Of a DNA stretch of 35,187 nucleotides, positions 12,501 to 18,839 are shown in pieces. Source of the DNA: a virus; the IMG/VR virus record IMGVR_UViG_3300044701_002749, positions 1-35,187 of that record; one strand, 5' to 3'. A model generated the notes under the pieces. The model was not told the DNA's origin and did not search any database. It saw only the letters and a list, made by a program, of their open reading frames with translations. A program made the position numbers and the translations under genes. Each line of letters starts with the position of its first letter. Position 1 is the first letter of the stretch.

Positions 12501-15500
12501 CATCCGATAGGAATAACAAGAATATTTAGAAAAGACCCTAATGTAAAATCTTGGAATACCTTAGCTCAACAAACCCCAAAGGTTGATATCAATTTACTGA
12601 CTTCAATAGAAGTTTATGACGAAACTACAAATATTAAATTAGCAGATGTTGATATAGTAGATCACGCAAAATTAAAAATTTTAGGAATAGCTGAACAAGA
12701 AATAAGTTTTAAAACTGTTTATGATCCCGCAATTTACACCAACGGAACAGGAGAGCAGGTGGTAGACGAAACCACAGCCTGGTTTGAAAAAAATGTAGGC
12801 AAGCTGTGGTGGAATTTGTCTACTGTAAAGTGGATAGATTATGAACAAGGTGACGATATTTTTAGATCAGGTAACTGGAACGAACTAGCGTACGGATCGT
12901 CAATTGACATTTATGAATGGGTAGAATCCTCTTTATTACCGTCAGATTGGAGTGTACTTGCTGACACGAATGAAGGATTGGCTGAAGGAATTTCTGGCCA
13001 ACCTTTGTATGCCGATAATACCGTCTACAGTATAAAAGAAATTTATAATGTAAACACTGGACAGTTAACCGGAACTAGATATTATTTCTGGGTTAAAAAT
13101 AAAGCGTTATTGCCAACTGAAGTAGCAGGAAGAAGACTGCCCTCTTCTGATGTTGCATCATTAATCATTAATCCTGCAGCTTCTGGATTGCCAATTTTAG
13201 CATTAATAGATTCTGATAAATTCTTAGCTTACAATTTTAATTCTTTATTGAAAAATGATAGCGCATATTTAAATATTCAATATAGAAAAACTAAAAAATC
13301 TAATAATCTAAGTCATTCGGAATATATGTTATTATCAGAAAATTTAATAGGTAGCATACCGAATCAAGATATTGAAACTAAATGGATTGATAGTTTGGTT
13401 GGTTTTGACCAAGCCGGAAATTCAGTTCCGGATCCTAAGATTCCACAAAAGCAAAAATATGGATTATCTTTCAGACCAAGACAAGGAATGTTCAAGGATA
13501 ATAATAAAATATTATCTATAATAATTGACAGAATTAATGAACATTTATTACTTCGACCTTTTGCAGATACTTTAAATTATCAAAATTTAAATTTGATAGA
13601 TACAAAACCCGAACAAAGCTTGAATGGATTTGACGAAGAAGTAGAAAATTTTATTGATTTACAAAATGTTAATACTGTCAGAATTAAACAAGCCATTTTA
13701 AATGTAAACATAGTAGACTCGGAAGTTGACACTATTGATATTTTAGATTCGGGATTTGGTTATAAAGTAATTCCTCCTATAGAGATCGAAGGAGATGGAA
13801 TAGGAGCAAAAGCAGTATTAACGATTGACAATCAAGGAAGAGTAGATTCAGTCACAGTTATTTCTAAAGGAAAAAAATATACTTCGGCAATAGCAAAGGT
13901 AAGAAGTTACGCAGTTTTAGTAAACAATGATGAAACTGCTAATAATTTTTGGAGTGTGTATTCTTATGATAATGTAAGAAAAGATTTCTTTAGAAGCAAA
14001 TCTCAAGGCTTTGACACTACTAAGTATTGGTCAAAGATTGATTGGTACGAAAAAGAATATTCTAAAACTTCTAGGATCTCTAAAGAGATAGGGGCTCTCT
14101 ATGAGGAAAGTTCTTTATCTGTGCAAGAAGGAGATTTATTAAAAGTTAGAGAATTTGGAACCGGTGGCTGGGCTCTGATTAGCAAAGTTAAAGACGGCGA
14201 AGGAGATATCCTATCTAACTATAAATTAGTTGGTCGACAAAATGGAACTATTGAGTTATCTACAAAATTATACAGCAAGGAATCCCAAATATTAGGATTT
14301 GATGCTACTAGTTCTTATGACACAAGTGAATACGATTTATTACCGTCTTTAGAATTAAGAAATATTTTGAATGCAGTTAAACAAGATATTTTTATAGAAG
14401 ATTTAAGAAATGAATGGAACAATCTATTCTTTATCTCGTTAAGATACGCTTTCTCAGAACAAGAATATATCGATTGGGCATTTAAGACAAGTTTCTTAAA
14501 TGCAACTCATAATGTTGGATCGTTAGAACAGAAAGTTAATTATAAAAACGATAGTTTAGATAGCTTTAGAAATTATGTAGAAGAAGTTAAACCTTATCGA
14601 ACAACTATTAGACAATATACAAGTAGATACACTAATTTTGATATAGACAATTCAGTTTTAACTGATTTTGATTTACCACCATCGTATTCTATAAACAGTG
14701 GAAAAATTCTACCGGTTAACAGTTCTTATGATTTGACAGATCAATATCCTTGGAAACACTGGAAAGACAATCTAGGATTTGAAATCAAAGAAATCGTAAT
14801 TTCTTCTAGAGGAGAGGGGTATACCGCTGCGCCTAGAGTACTAATCGAAGGAGACGGGACAGGAGCAGAAGCTATAGCGTTTATAACCAATAGACAGGTA
14901 AGATCTATTAGATTAATATCAGGAGGAAAAGGTTATACTAAAGCTCCTACGATTTCTTTAGTAGGCGGTAACGGATTTAATTCTAATGTTGCTAAAGCAG
15001 TAGCAATTTTAGGTGAGTCTCCGATTAGAACGTTTGATGTAACACTAAAATTTGACAGAATAAGCAAAAATGGAATTTTATCTGAATTTAATTTTTCGCA
15101 GACGTTTGTTGCTACAGCATCATCTGCAGTGTTTGATTTAAAATATGCTCCTAGCAAAGATAAAAGCGCGATATCAGTTACAAGAAATGATCAGATTGTT
15201 TTTAATAACGAGTATGAAATCCTTTATTATACTTCTACAGTAGACACTTATTCTTTAACTAAGGCTAAAATTAAATTTTTAATACAACTCGAACAGAACG
15301 ATGTAATTACAGTCGTGTATGAAAAATCCAACGAAATTTATGATAGTGTTAATAGAATAAATGCTTATTATAATCCATCAGAGGGAATGAAAGGCAAAGT
15401 TGTCAGCCAACTAATGACGGGTATAGATTACGGCGGAGTTCAGATTCAAGGAACAACATTTGATGTTAGCGGAGGATGGGATGCTTTGCCGTGGTTTACC

Positions 15501-18158
15501 GATGCATGGGATAGTGTGGAATCTAATAACGATTATTACTATGTTGTTCCTACTTCAAACGACGGTAGCACTATTACAGTATTATTACCTACTGCGCCTG
15601 CTGCAGGACAACGTGTATCGATATATCTAAAACGTGCCGGTTCTAAAGAACTGAGAAGCATAGAAACATTAGATGTAAATGGAAATCCGGTAGTAGTTTA
15701 TGATGAGGCGGTTGACGAACCAGCAGTCGCTAGAATCGATGATCCATATTACGGAATGTATGACGGTAGTACAATAATGCCTAACGGTAGAACTACCCTT
15801 CCGGAAAATATATTAATGCCTACATTTATCGGTGACGGTGAAAATAGAACTGTAGTATTTGATGAATACGGAGTGCAGACCTTCCCAGGGGATACTCTAA
15901 TATTTAGAAATTTTGAGAGTGACGGCACAGTTTCAATTAAAGATCCTAATCTTTTAGATACAGAAATCAGTGGCGGATCTTTTGCAGGAACATGGACTGA
16001 CACTTTAGTAGGTTCTAATTCTGTAGCCGGTTCTTATTCAACTGCTCAAGGCACACTAGCACAAGATATTTCAATTGATGGCGGAAAATTAATTGATCCG
16101 GATCAGGTGCCAGCACCGGAAGAAAATGTCCCTGGGCAGGTATTAGAAAGTCTTAGTATTAAAGTTTTTAATTCAACTTTTACAGGAGCAGCTCCTGTTA
16201 ATTTAAGATTATATTTTGCTGATGGTATACAGAAGAATTTTGACATAGGGCTACATATACTGGAGGGAGAGTCTCTTGCTGTTTATATAGATAAGATTAA
16301 ACAAAATTTTGTTGAAGAAAGCAGCGTGATTTACTCTATAAATTATTTGACAAATCAAATAGAATTTAACGATGCTCCGATTGCTGGATCATTAATTGAA
16401 ATTATTTCAATTGGGGTAGGTGGTGTATCAATTTTAGATTATACTGAATTTACAGGAGATGGAGAAACTTCACATTTCCTTACTAAAGCTAACTATTCAG
16501 ATACTCAATCAGTATTAGTTACTGTAGATGGCATTGAAGTAGATACCGGATTTGTTAATAGTTCAACGGTTACAGGAACTACAGGAAAAACTCTGGTAGA
16601 ATTTGGTACACGCCCAGACTTAAATCAAATTGTTAAAATTGTAGTTTTAGGATCTTCTTTAGACACAGACAGCACTCAACAGTCAGTGATTCGATCTAAT
16701 CAACAGACATTTACCTATAATGGAAGTCTTCGTCGATTTGACTTAGATAAGTTTGTAAATTTAACAAGAAATAGTTCTAGGTCTGCTATGTTAGTAGAAG
16801 TTAATAATGTGCAGCTAAAAGGAGTTGACACAGAAGTACAAGTATATGACGGTTCAAATAATATTTTGACAGTAGGTGTTGACCCTATCGAGATATCTGG
16901 AACCATTACTTCTAATAATATTAAAGTTTTTATAAACAATGTTGAACAGCCATTTTTAGTTGCCTGGACCTATAATGGTATAACCAGTGTAGTTACAGTT
17001 TCAACATCCGTTCTTCAGATAGGCGATATAATCAAAATTGAGAATGATGTAAGGAGCGAATATAGCATAGCTAACAATGATATATTAATAAGTGATTCTG
17101 TAAGTTTAACTTCTGGAGATTCTGTTACAGTAACTTGGTTCAGCGAATATCCAACATTTGATATTATCAGTGACGAATATACCGGAGGAAAATCAATCTA
17201 TCGATTGCCTACTATGCCTATTAATTCCAGTTATGTTTGGGTTTATAAAAATGGTGTAAGATTGACCGGAAATAAAGATTATTCAATATCATTACCTAGA
17301 GCAGTTTTATATCTAAACGACGAAACCACAGTATCGGATAAAATTAAAATATTCCAATTTGGTAATAGAATTTATAAAAAATCTTCTGCATATCAGATAT
17401 TTAAGGATATGCTAAATGTCTATCATTACAAACGCTACTCAATCGATCGTAATGTTAAACTGGTTCAAGATTTAAATTATTACGATCAAACTATAAAAGT
17501 AACCGATGCATCTAATCTTTCGATTCCTGTTACTTCAAGAAATATTCCAGGAATTGTAGAAATTAATGGTGAAAAGATCGAGTATTTGGCATTGAATGGA
17601 AATACGCTGTCTCAATTAAGAAGAGGAAGTTTTGGTACATCCATAGCTACAATACACAGACAAGGAAGTCACATAATTAATCTAGGATCGTCTGAAAATA
17701 TACCGTATGTTGAGTCTCAAGATAAGAACAATTATATCAGCGATGGCAGCACTTTGTTAGTAGGACCGTTGTCTTATATTCCTAGTAAATCGAGCAGAAA
17801 TTCTTGGTATAGAAACGATATCCCTGCGGAATATGGTCCTTGCGATCAGATAGAAGTTTTTGTGGGCGGTACGAGATTAAGAAAAGATCCTATTACGATT
17901 TACAAAGAAGATTTAGGACCATCGAGCCCATCTGCCGACGCAACGTTACAGGCAGAGTTTAGTGTTGATGGAGATTCAAATTACGTAAGACTTTCAGAGC
18001 CGGTAAAAGCGGGAACCAAAATCACAATAGTTCGCAGAACTGGAAAATCTTGGTACGAACGAGGGCAAACAACAGCAACTACAGGTCAGAGTTTACTAGA
18101 TAATAATACACCAATTGCGGTATTCTTGTCTCAAAAGACTACGGAGTTGCCAGAATAA
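3552..18158 (+). CDS. Giant modular virion protein (4868 aa) at the gp7 position
   Basis: Very large single frame, with ATG preceded by TAAGG that overlaps the gp6 stop. I cannot assign it to T4 gp7 (1032 aa) by sequence; it occupies that locus and resembles giant structural proteins of marine myoviruses. Visible modules in order: a Trp/Tyr-rich N-terminal region (about 1-480); an aromatic LWKA module (224-263); a Trp-rich block (about 1150-1215, LPGYWRGVYNWFYDSYRP); a second aromatic module (about 1730-1771); six FG-GAP-like repeats (about 2187-2970) with three more aromatic modules between them; a YYFWVKNK region (about 3180); two GxGY glycine modules (about 3394-3451 and 3744-3810); many beta-rich repeats; and a C-terminal segment INGEKIEYLALNGN (about 4676) seen in other phage fibres. 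No signal peptide or membrane segment is apparent. A baseplate or peripheral tail role is likely from context; sugar binding by the modules is inference. Confidence 0.7.
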   Translation: MSKNVFPDSQLPIRRSVDLLPTVFQTDSNAKFLGAVLDPLIQPGTLQKTVGYVGRRFGKTYNGKDVYLDSDQTLRSRYQLEPGVVVRKNSVIEKFYDYIDLKNQIKFFNNNVETDNLITESDHYSWNPPINWDKFVNYREYYWVPSGPPSVKITGQSQNIVSTYKVKQGLGENWIFTPDGLSNNPAIVLYRGQIYNFNVSLPGEGFSIRTNYDTGPLIYNPTLPYNANQLAVYDGKLWKAKTFISPADGSSITFESQDWEYIEDVSNQSIFDYNNGVTNNNVDIGTVTFSVPFDAPDVLFYQSTVHPNRFGRFIIADADTATKINVTKEIVGKKTYKSSNGVEFSNGMIVEFIGQVIPEKYSRDTWLVEGVGSAITLTKFTDLIVPVLSTKVPEVLFDNAGFDTDPFDDASEYPGDKDYITINRASPDLNPWSRYNRWFHRSILEYAHKVNGSDFDSIETSRAKRPIIEFDAGLQLFNHGRIAKQTVDYIDTFTDDIFSKIEGSKGYNIDGEDLFDGARILIIADKDSLSNNKIYKVEFIQHPDPVTGQRRNQITLRETEDTISNFGESILISRGIENRGKMFYYDGTSWKSCQDKTSVQQAPLFDIFNENKESFSDQTAYETSSFTGSTILSYSVGNGPVDSELGFSISYLNINNVGDIEFDFNWDNENFSYYIQREKFTKNINTGFLQNNLTDTYHNCWTTTDKEILQPIIDSKIVEEASNKITFNTVQWNEIDTENYKIIFYINGKKVSSDKIDVLSGILNRGEFIFTDTLNQDDVVSLKLYSNIMPEEGYYEIPIGLEKNPLNQDLKKFTLGQAVDHLSTAIEIDDRVVGDYPGPSNLRDLNDYQNKTKRFVKHSGITPLAVALLCDKKLNLIKSIEYCEQSYSEFKNKFIELISDTIYNDDPTEFVDQIISEMGRTKTSASSFVDSDMIGSGAFTEIRYVVDDPGIKTYTLSTPFDLETASRKAVYVYVNGQQKIVEKDYYFNKSFSFVTLKIDLQENDLIQIREYNSSSYNFVPPTPTSLGLYKKYLPRKFLDDTYVEPVYVIQGHDGSITRAYNDYRDDVILEFELRIYNNIKIQYNASLFDIDLIFSSYYGGGKFDKSQIDPLLIQDFLKWVSGTNIDYTNNNYFDSENSFTYTYSDMADKPGKTSLPGYWRGVYNWFYDSYRPHVCPWELLGFTEQPDWWESQYGSAPYTSGNLLLWEDLENGIIRQGNRQGIYDRYKRPGLTKQIPVDNNGNLLSPLDSSLASNFALINNQGPFVLGDVGPVEYAWRSSSEFPFAVVKALCLLRPFEYINACLDFTRIKKNIAGQYVHSSTDIFVKLENIVIPKVGEDQTYGLISLLMDYARSLALDESSLQELINNIDVNLSTRLSGFVDKGQQKYLLDSKSPSSTSSSIFIPQENYEIIFNVSTPVFTLSYSGVLIEKVNRGWKINGYDNQFPYFNYYEAAISSNDPTLSVGGVSEDVLRWEQEKFYGNGVCISYQNNFYRTIKSFRSGLDFNTENLKEIAGPATVGSITALYRRTFNRLRKKTLTYGTILPTIQAVVDFLFGYGEFLKASGFVFDLYDKENKTAQDWITSAKEFMFWTKHNWEEGAILSLSPSAAKVNINIDLGVADNLFDSFYPYQVLRADGKVLQPAFIDIKRDFQNITVSTNNTTDGIYFLKTYFVLKEHVTIFSDRTVFNDVIYDKPTGYRQERIKSRGFRTVDWDGDYTSPGFLFDNVSIESWQPFTDYRLGDIVVYKSFNWTSQSNQKGTELFDESKWSKLDSTPQKQLVSNFDYRINLFEDYYNLDAEGLGTTQRELGRHSIGYQARNYLQNIAEDEITQFQLYQGFIREKGTSNAITKIFDKLSKTDDDSIVLNEEWAIRTGRFGGINELLETEIQIAKTNFEVNPQPMLVVDEQISNVKIDQKYRINSNDIIKSADGFFTTNINPVKYYELNSRISGYVKPDQVDFVVKNKNEILDLDINLVQENNYIWITYDDQSWNVVRFENQPLLIIESVTELIDLEIEIRFNRVHEIQENDIIGLRNIIDLEGFFFVKSKTARSIIVEKREDADSPAIDDSAIQTINLLVPARLDSYNTLDLAEIAALKKDTKLWLDNDQNNRWEVIQKQKSYSYKNLIEYGIQEPVGSGTAVLYINSLKQIISSMPNTGYLYSYVETSRGLELYQIITSPSEFRSQLSRVFGSAVAATPDGQFLIVGSPNASYIKSKFMGEFDPRQDYFASEIVIYNGKLWKAVTDVPGNPSAPTLEQIRNGEVPTDSSYIDIYSVDWEPVTIIEANSTGRLPGYNNQGMVTIYKFESNRWTEFISIVSPRPSADELYGSAISVGQSGDKYYLSISAPGALESRGRVYLYVYDNETVQEVDSASIVTSGSGYSVYEVADVEIVEPGSNYNIDSAGITLSVNYLGQTATFTATVDTETIVPGDVDLLFPIKTIAPLDRGLWNNLPAGPLIATAEPTFSSDGSTLSSGCILRLTFREVDVGATVLTVNYEGQIATFSGTVSAGEVISVEPISRGRFTTIRTSPASTTVEPSYGSGATLSIVYRERITKGWRHLEDINYRGVFNPNGGYNPYTGAFETASAVRFYPAGSVIWWDNKLWKALVDTDLSDDGSSLYLGLNDWIELDSISTQSSLPTNIALGDDGSTLAAGLLDKNQVAELVKAGDLFGSSLAMNKDGSILVVGSPNSDGQFFVNYRGVWSQFQEYTESDVVQYDDNYYRLMDTSTPGPVDSSIVSKGDVPVLGITESTLSDSTPWLPIGNLSTVSSGKIHIYKRDANEVYNLIQVITSENIENYNNTDSGLDIGIYSGDKFGFSLDLDEAGTTLVVSSPDADSNLQNQGSVYVFSTTNLASPTYNLDQKISSYESYNNEQFGFSVSVDYNAEKIVVGAKNAPYKIPVRFDISVGTTFDGNATSFSEPQGYTGQVYVFEKKSNIYLLAEKLEADLQNAESFGYSIDTFGSVIVTGSPNYRAPLETQGQVLSSHPIGITRIFRKDPNVKSWNTLAQQTPKVDINLLTSIEVYDETTNIKLADVDIVDHAKLKILGIAEQEISFKTVYDPAIYTNGTGEQVVDETTAWFEKNVGKLWWNLSTVKWIDYEQGDDIFRSGNWNELAYGSSIDIYEWVESSLLPSDWSVLADTNEGLAEGISGQPLYADNTVYSIKEIYNVNTGQLTGTRYYFWVKNKALLPTEVAGRRLPSSDVASLIINPAASGLPILALIDSDKFLAYNFNSLLKNDSAYLNIQYRKTKKSNNLSHSEYMLLSENLIGSIPNQDIETKWIDSLVGFDQAGNSVPDPKIPQKQKYGLSFRPRQGMFKDNNKILSIIIDRINEHLLLRPFADTLNYQNLNLIDTKPEQSLNGFDEEVENFIDLQNVNTVRIKQAILNVNIVDSEVDTIDILDSGFGYKVIPPIEIEGDGIGAKAVLTIDNQGRVDSVTVISKGKKYTSAIAKVRSYAVLVNNDETANNFWSVYSYDNVRKDFFRSKSQGFDTTKYWSKIDWYEKEYSKTSRISKEIGALYEESSLSVQEGDLLKVREFGTGGWALISKVKDGEGDILSNYKLVGRQNGTIELSTKLYSKESQILGFDATSSYDTSEYDLLPSLELRNILNAVKQDIFIEDLRNEWNNLFFISLRYAFSEQEYIDWAFKTSFLNATHNVGSLEQKVNYKNDSLDSFRNYVEEVKPYRTTIRQYTSRYTNFDIDNSVLTDFDLPPSYSINSGKILPVNSSYDLTDQYPWKHWKDNLGFEIKEIVISSRGEGYTAAPRVLIEGDGTGAEAIAFITNRQVRSIRLISGGKGYTKAPTISLVGGNGFNSNVAKAVAILGESPIRTFDVTLKFDRISKNGILSEFNFSQTFVATASSAVFDLKYAPSKDKSAISVTRNDQIVFNNEYEILYYTSTVDTYSLTKAKIKFLIQLEQNDVITVVYEKSNEIYDSVNRINAYYNPSEGMKGKVVSQLMTGIDYGGVQIQGTTFDVSGGWDALPWFTDAWDSVESNNDYYYVVPTSNDGSTITVLLPTAPAAGQRVSIYLKRAGSKELRSIETLDVNGNPVVVYDEAVDEPAVARIDDPYYGMYDGSTIMPNGRTTLPENILMPTFIGDGENRTVVFDEYGVQTFPGDTLIFRNFESDGTVSIKDPNLLDTEISGGSFAGTWTDTLVGSNSVAGSYSTAQGTLAQDISIDGGKLIDPDQVPAPEENVPGQVLESLSIKVFNSTFTGAAPVNLRLYFADGIQKNFDIGLHILEGESLAVYIDKIKQNFVEESSVIYSINYLTNQIEFNDAPIAGSLIEIISIGVGGVSILDYTEFTGDGETSHFLTKANYSDTQSVLVTVDGIEVDTGFVNSSTVTGTTGKTLVEFGTRPDLNQIVKIVVLGSSLDTDSTQQSVIRSNQQTFTYNGSLRRFDLDKFVNLTRNSSRSAMLVEVNNVQLKGVDTEVQVYDGSNNILTVGVDPIEISGTITSNNIKVFINNVEQPFLVAWTYNGITSVVTVSTSVLQIGDIIKIENDVRSEYSIANNDILISDSVSLTSGDSVTVTWFSEYPTFDIISDEYTGGKSIYRLPTMPINSSYVWVYKNGVRLTGNKDYSISLPRAVLYLNDETTVSDKIKIFQFGNRIYKKSSAYQIFKDMLNVYHYKRYSIDRNVKLVQDLNYYDQTIKVTDASNLSIPVTSRNIPGIVEINGEKIEYLALNGNTLSQLRRGSFGTSIATIHRQGSHIINLGSSENIPYVESQDKNNYISDGSTLLVGPLSYIPSKSSRNSWYRNDIPAEYGPCDQIEVFVGGTRLRKDPITIYKEDLGPSSPSADATLQAEFSVDGDSNYVRLSEPVKAGTKITIVRRTGKSWYERGQTTATTGQSLLDNNTPIAVFLSQKTTELPE
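4221..11832 (+). repeat. Five dispersed aromatic 'LWKA' modules in the giant protein
   Basis: The module reads roughly Y..G.xVxYxGKLWKAxxD... followed 20-45 residues later by DWxxI or a similar Trp. Copies lie at about 4221-4341 (LAVYDGKLWKAKTF), 8740-8865 (GDIVVYKSFNWTSQS), 10213-10386 (SEIVIYNGKLWKAVTD), 11310-11433 (GSVIWWDNKLWKALVD) and 11650-11832 (SDVVQYDDNYYRLMD). The pattern resembles small carbohydrate-binding modules of the CBM5/12 (chitin-binding) type, which expose Trp/Tyr for sugar stacking. The resemblance is by eye; binding is not shown. Confidence 0.55.
10111..12460 (+). repeat. FG-GAP-like beta-propeller repeats inside the giant protein
   Basis: Repeated unit of the form FGxSxxxxxDGxxLVVGSPN. 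Copies start near 10111 (FGSAVAATPDGQFLIVGSPN), 10524 (YGSAISVGQSGDKYYLSIS), 11556 (FGSSLAMNKDGSILVVGSPN), 11990 (FGFSLDLDEAGTTLVVSSPD), 12166 (FGFSVSVDYNAEKIVVGAKN) and 12405 (FGYSIDTFGSVIVTGSPN). A degenerate copy lies near 11459 (LPTNIALGDDGSTLAAGL). This is the pattern of integrin-alpha-type propeller blades. The unequal spacing (about 60 to 345 residues) reflects inserted modules. Six or seven blades would be enough to close a propeller. Confidence 0.7.
13732..14980 (+). repeat. Two GxGY glycine-rich modules in the giant protein
   Basis: Two similar segments (about 13732-13905 and 14783-14980) share the order 'xGxGY..xPxIxIEGDGxGAxA', an 8-residue linker, then 'RVDSVTVISKGKKYT' or 'QVRSIRLISGGKGYTKAP'. 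Each contains two half-repeats. A weaker version lies near 10660-10750 (VTSGSGYSVYE, VEPGSNYN). They look like duplicated beta modules. I know this pattern from marine phage structural proteins, with no assigned role. Confidence 0.5.
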
Positions 18159-18162
18159 ATAC
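18154..18162 (+). promoter_or_regulatory. Late-promoter-like box overlapping the giant gene's stop codon
   Basis: AATAAATAC matches seven of the eight positions of the T4 late box TATAAATA and overlaps the TAA stop at 18156-18158. A late start site would fall near 18169-18171, just upstream of the AGAAGAG ribosome binding site at 18174-18180. That geometry supports ATG 18187, and not ATG 18166, as the translation start of the next gene. Confidence 0.45.
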
Positions 18163-18186
18163 ACTATGGATTTAGAAGAGAACAAT

Positions 18187-18837
18187 ATGGAACAGCAGCC
18201 AATGCCAGAAAACATCCAAATTCCAGAAAAAAAGCCTAATGAAATCGGTGGATTTCATTACGAAGGGCATATTAAAATCTGGGATCCAGATACTAAAGAA
18301 GTATTAATTGATAAAAGAAATGCCATTCATTATGAAAATATGAGTATTGCTATGGTTAATAGTATCAGTAACCAGGGCAAGGGATGGATTTATGAAATGG
18401 TTTTTGGATCAGGTGGCACAACAGTAGACCCTACTGGATTAATTTCCTACTTGACACCAAACACCATTGGTACTAACACAGGACTTTATAATCAAACCTA
18501 CAGTAAAATAGTAGATCAAAACGCTACTGCTAATACAGACCCTATTAGAAATAAAATGGAAATTAGACATATCAGTGGTGCAACTTATTCAGATGTGATT
18601 ATAACCTGTTTACTAGACTATGGAGAGCCCGACGGTCAAGAAGCTTTTGATAATAGTCAGACATTGTCTGGAGATTTTGTATTTGACGAACTAGGATTAA
18701 AATCCTACGATCCGTCAGGTTCAGGAAAACTACTAACTCATGTTGTATTTCATCCAGTACAAAAATCATTGAATAGATTATTGCAGATTGATTATACAAT
18801 TAGAATACAAAGTCTAACCGGTTTTAATGAGGTATAA
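18187..18837 (+). CDS. Conserved virion-type protein at the gp8 position (216 aa)
   Basis: Function not recognised with certainty. The sequence contains the segment LIDKRNAIHYENMSIAM (about residues 43-59), followed by IYEMVFGSGGTTVDPTG, a pattern I associate with small tail proteins of marine T4-like phages. It lies where T4 has the wedge gene 8, but no clear similarity to T4 gp8 is seen. The C-terminal half (HVVFHPVQKSLNRLLQIDYTIRIQS) is beta-rich. The frame is open from 18115, inside the giant gene. ATG 18187 is preferred because AGAAGAG lies six bases upstream and a late-promoter-like box lies just before that; ATG 18166 has no good ribosome binding site and would sit at the expected transcript start. 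A baseplate or fibre-connector role is plausible from its position between the giant protein and the fibres. Confidence 0.7.
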   Translation: MEQQPMPENIQIPEKKPNEIGGFHYEGHIKIWDPDTKEVLIDKRNAIHYENMSIAMVNSISNQGKGWIYEMVFGSGGTTVDPTGLISYLTPNTIGTNTGLYNQTYSKIVDQNATANTDPIRNKMEIRHISGATYSDVIITCLLDYGEPDGQEAFDNSQTLSGDFVFDELGLKSYDPSGSGKLLTHVVFHPVQKSLNRLLQIDYTIRIQSLTGFNEV

Positions 18838-18839
18838 AG

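Noticed and set aside
18115-18186. Longer N-terminus for the 216-aa protein
   Set aside because: The extension overlaps the giant gene, its first codons encode the giant gene's end in another frame, and neither 18115 nor ATG 18166 has a suitable ribosome binding site.
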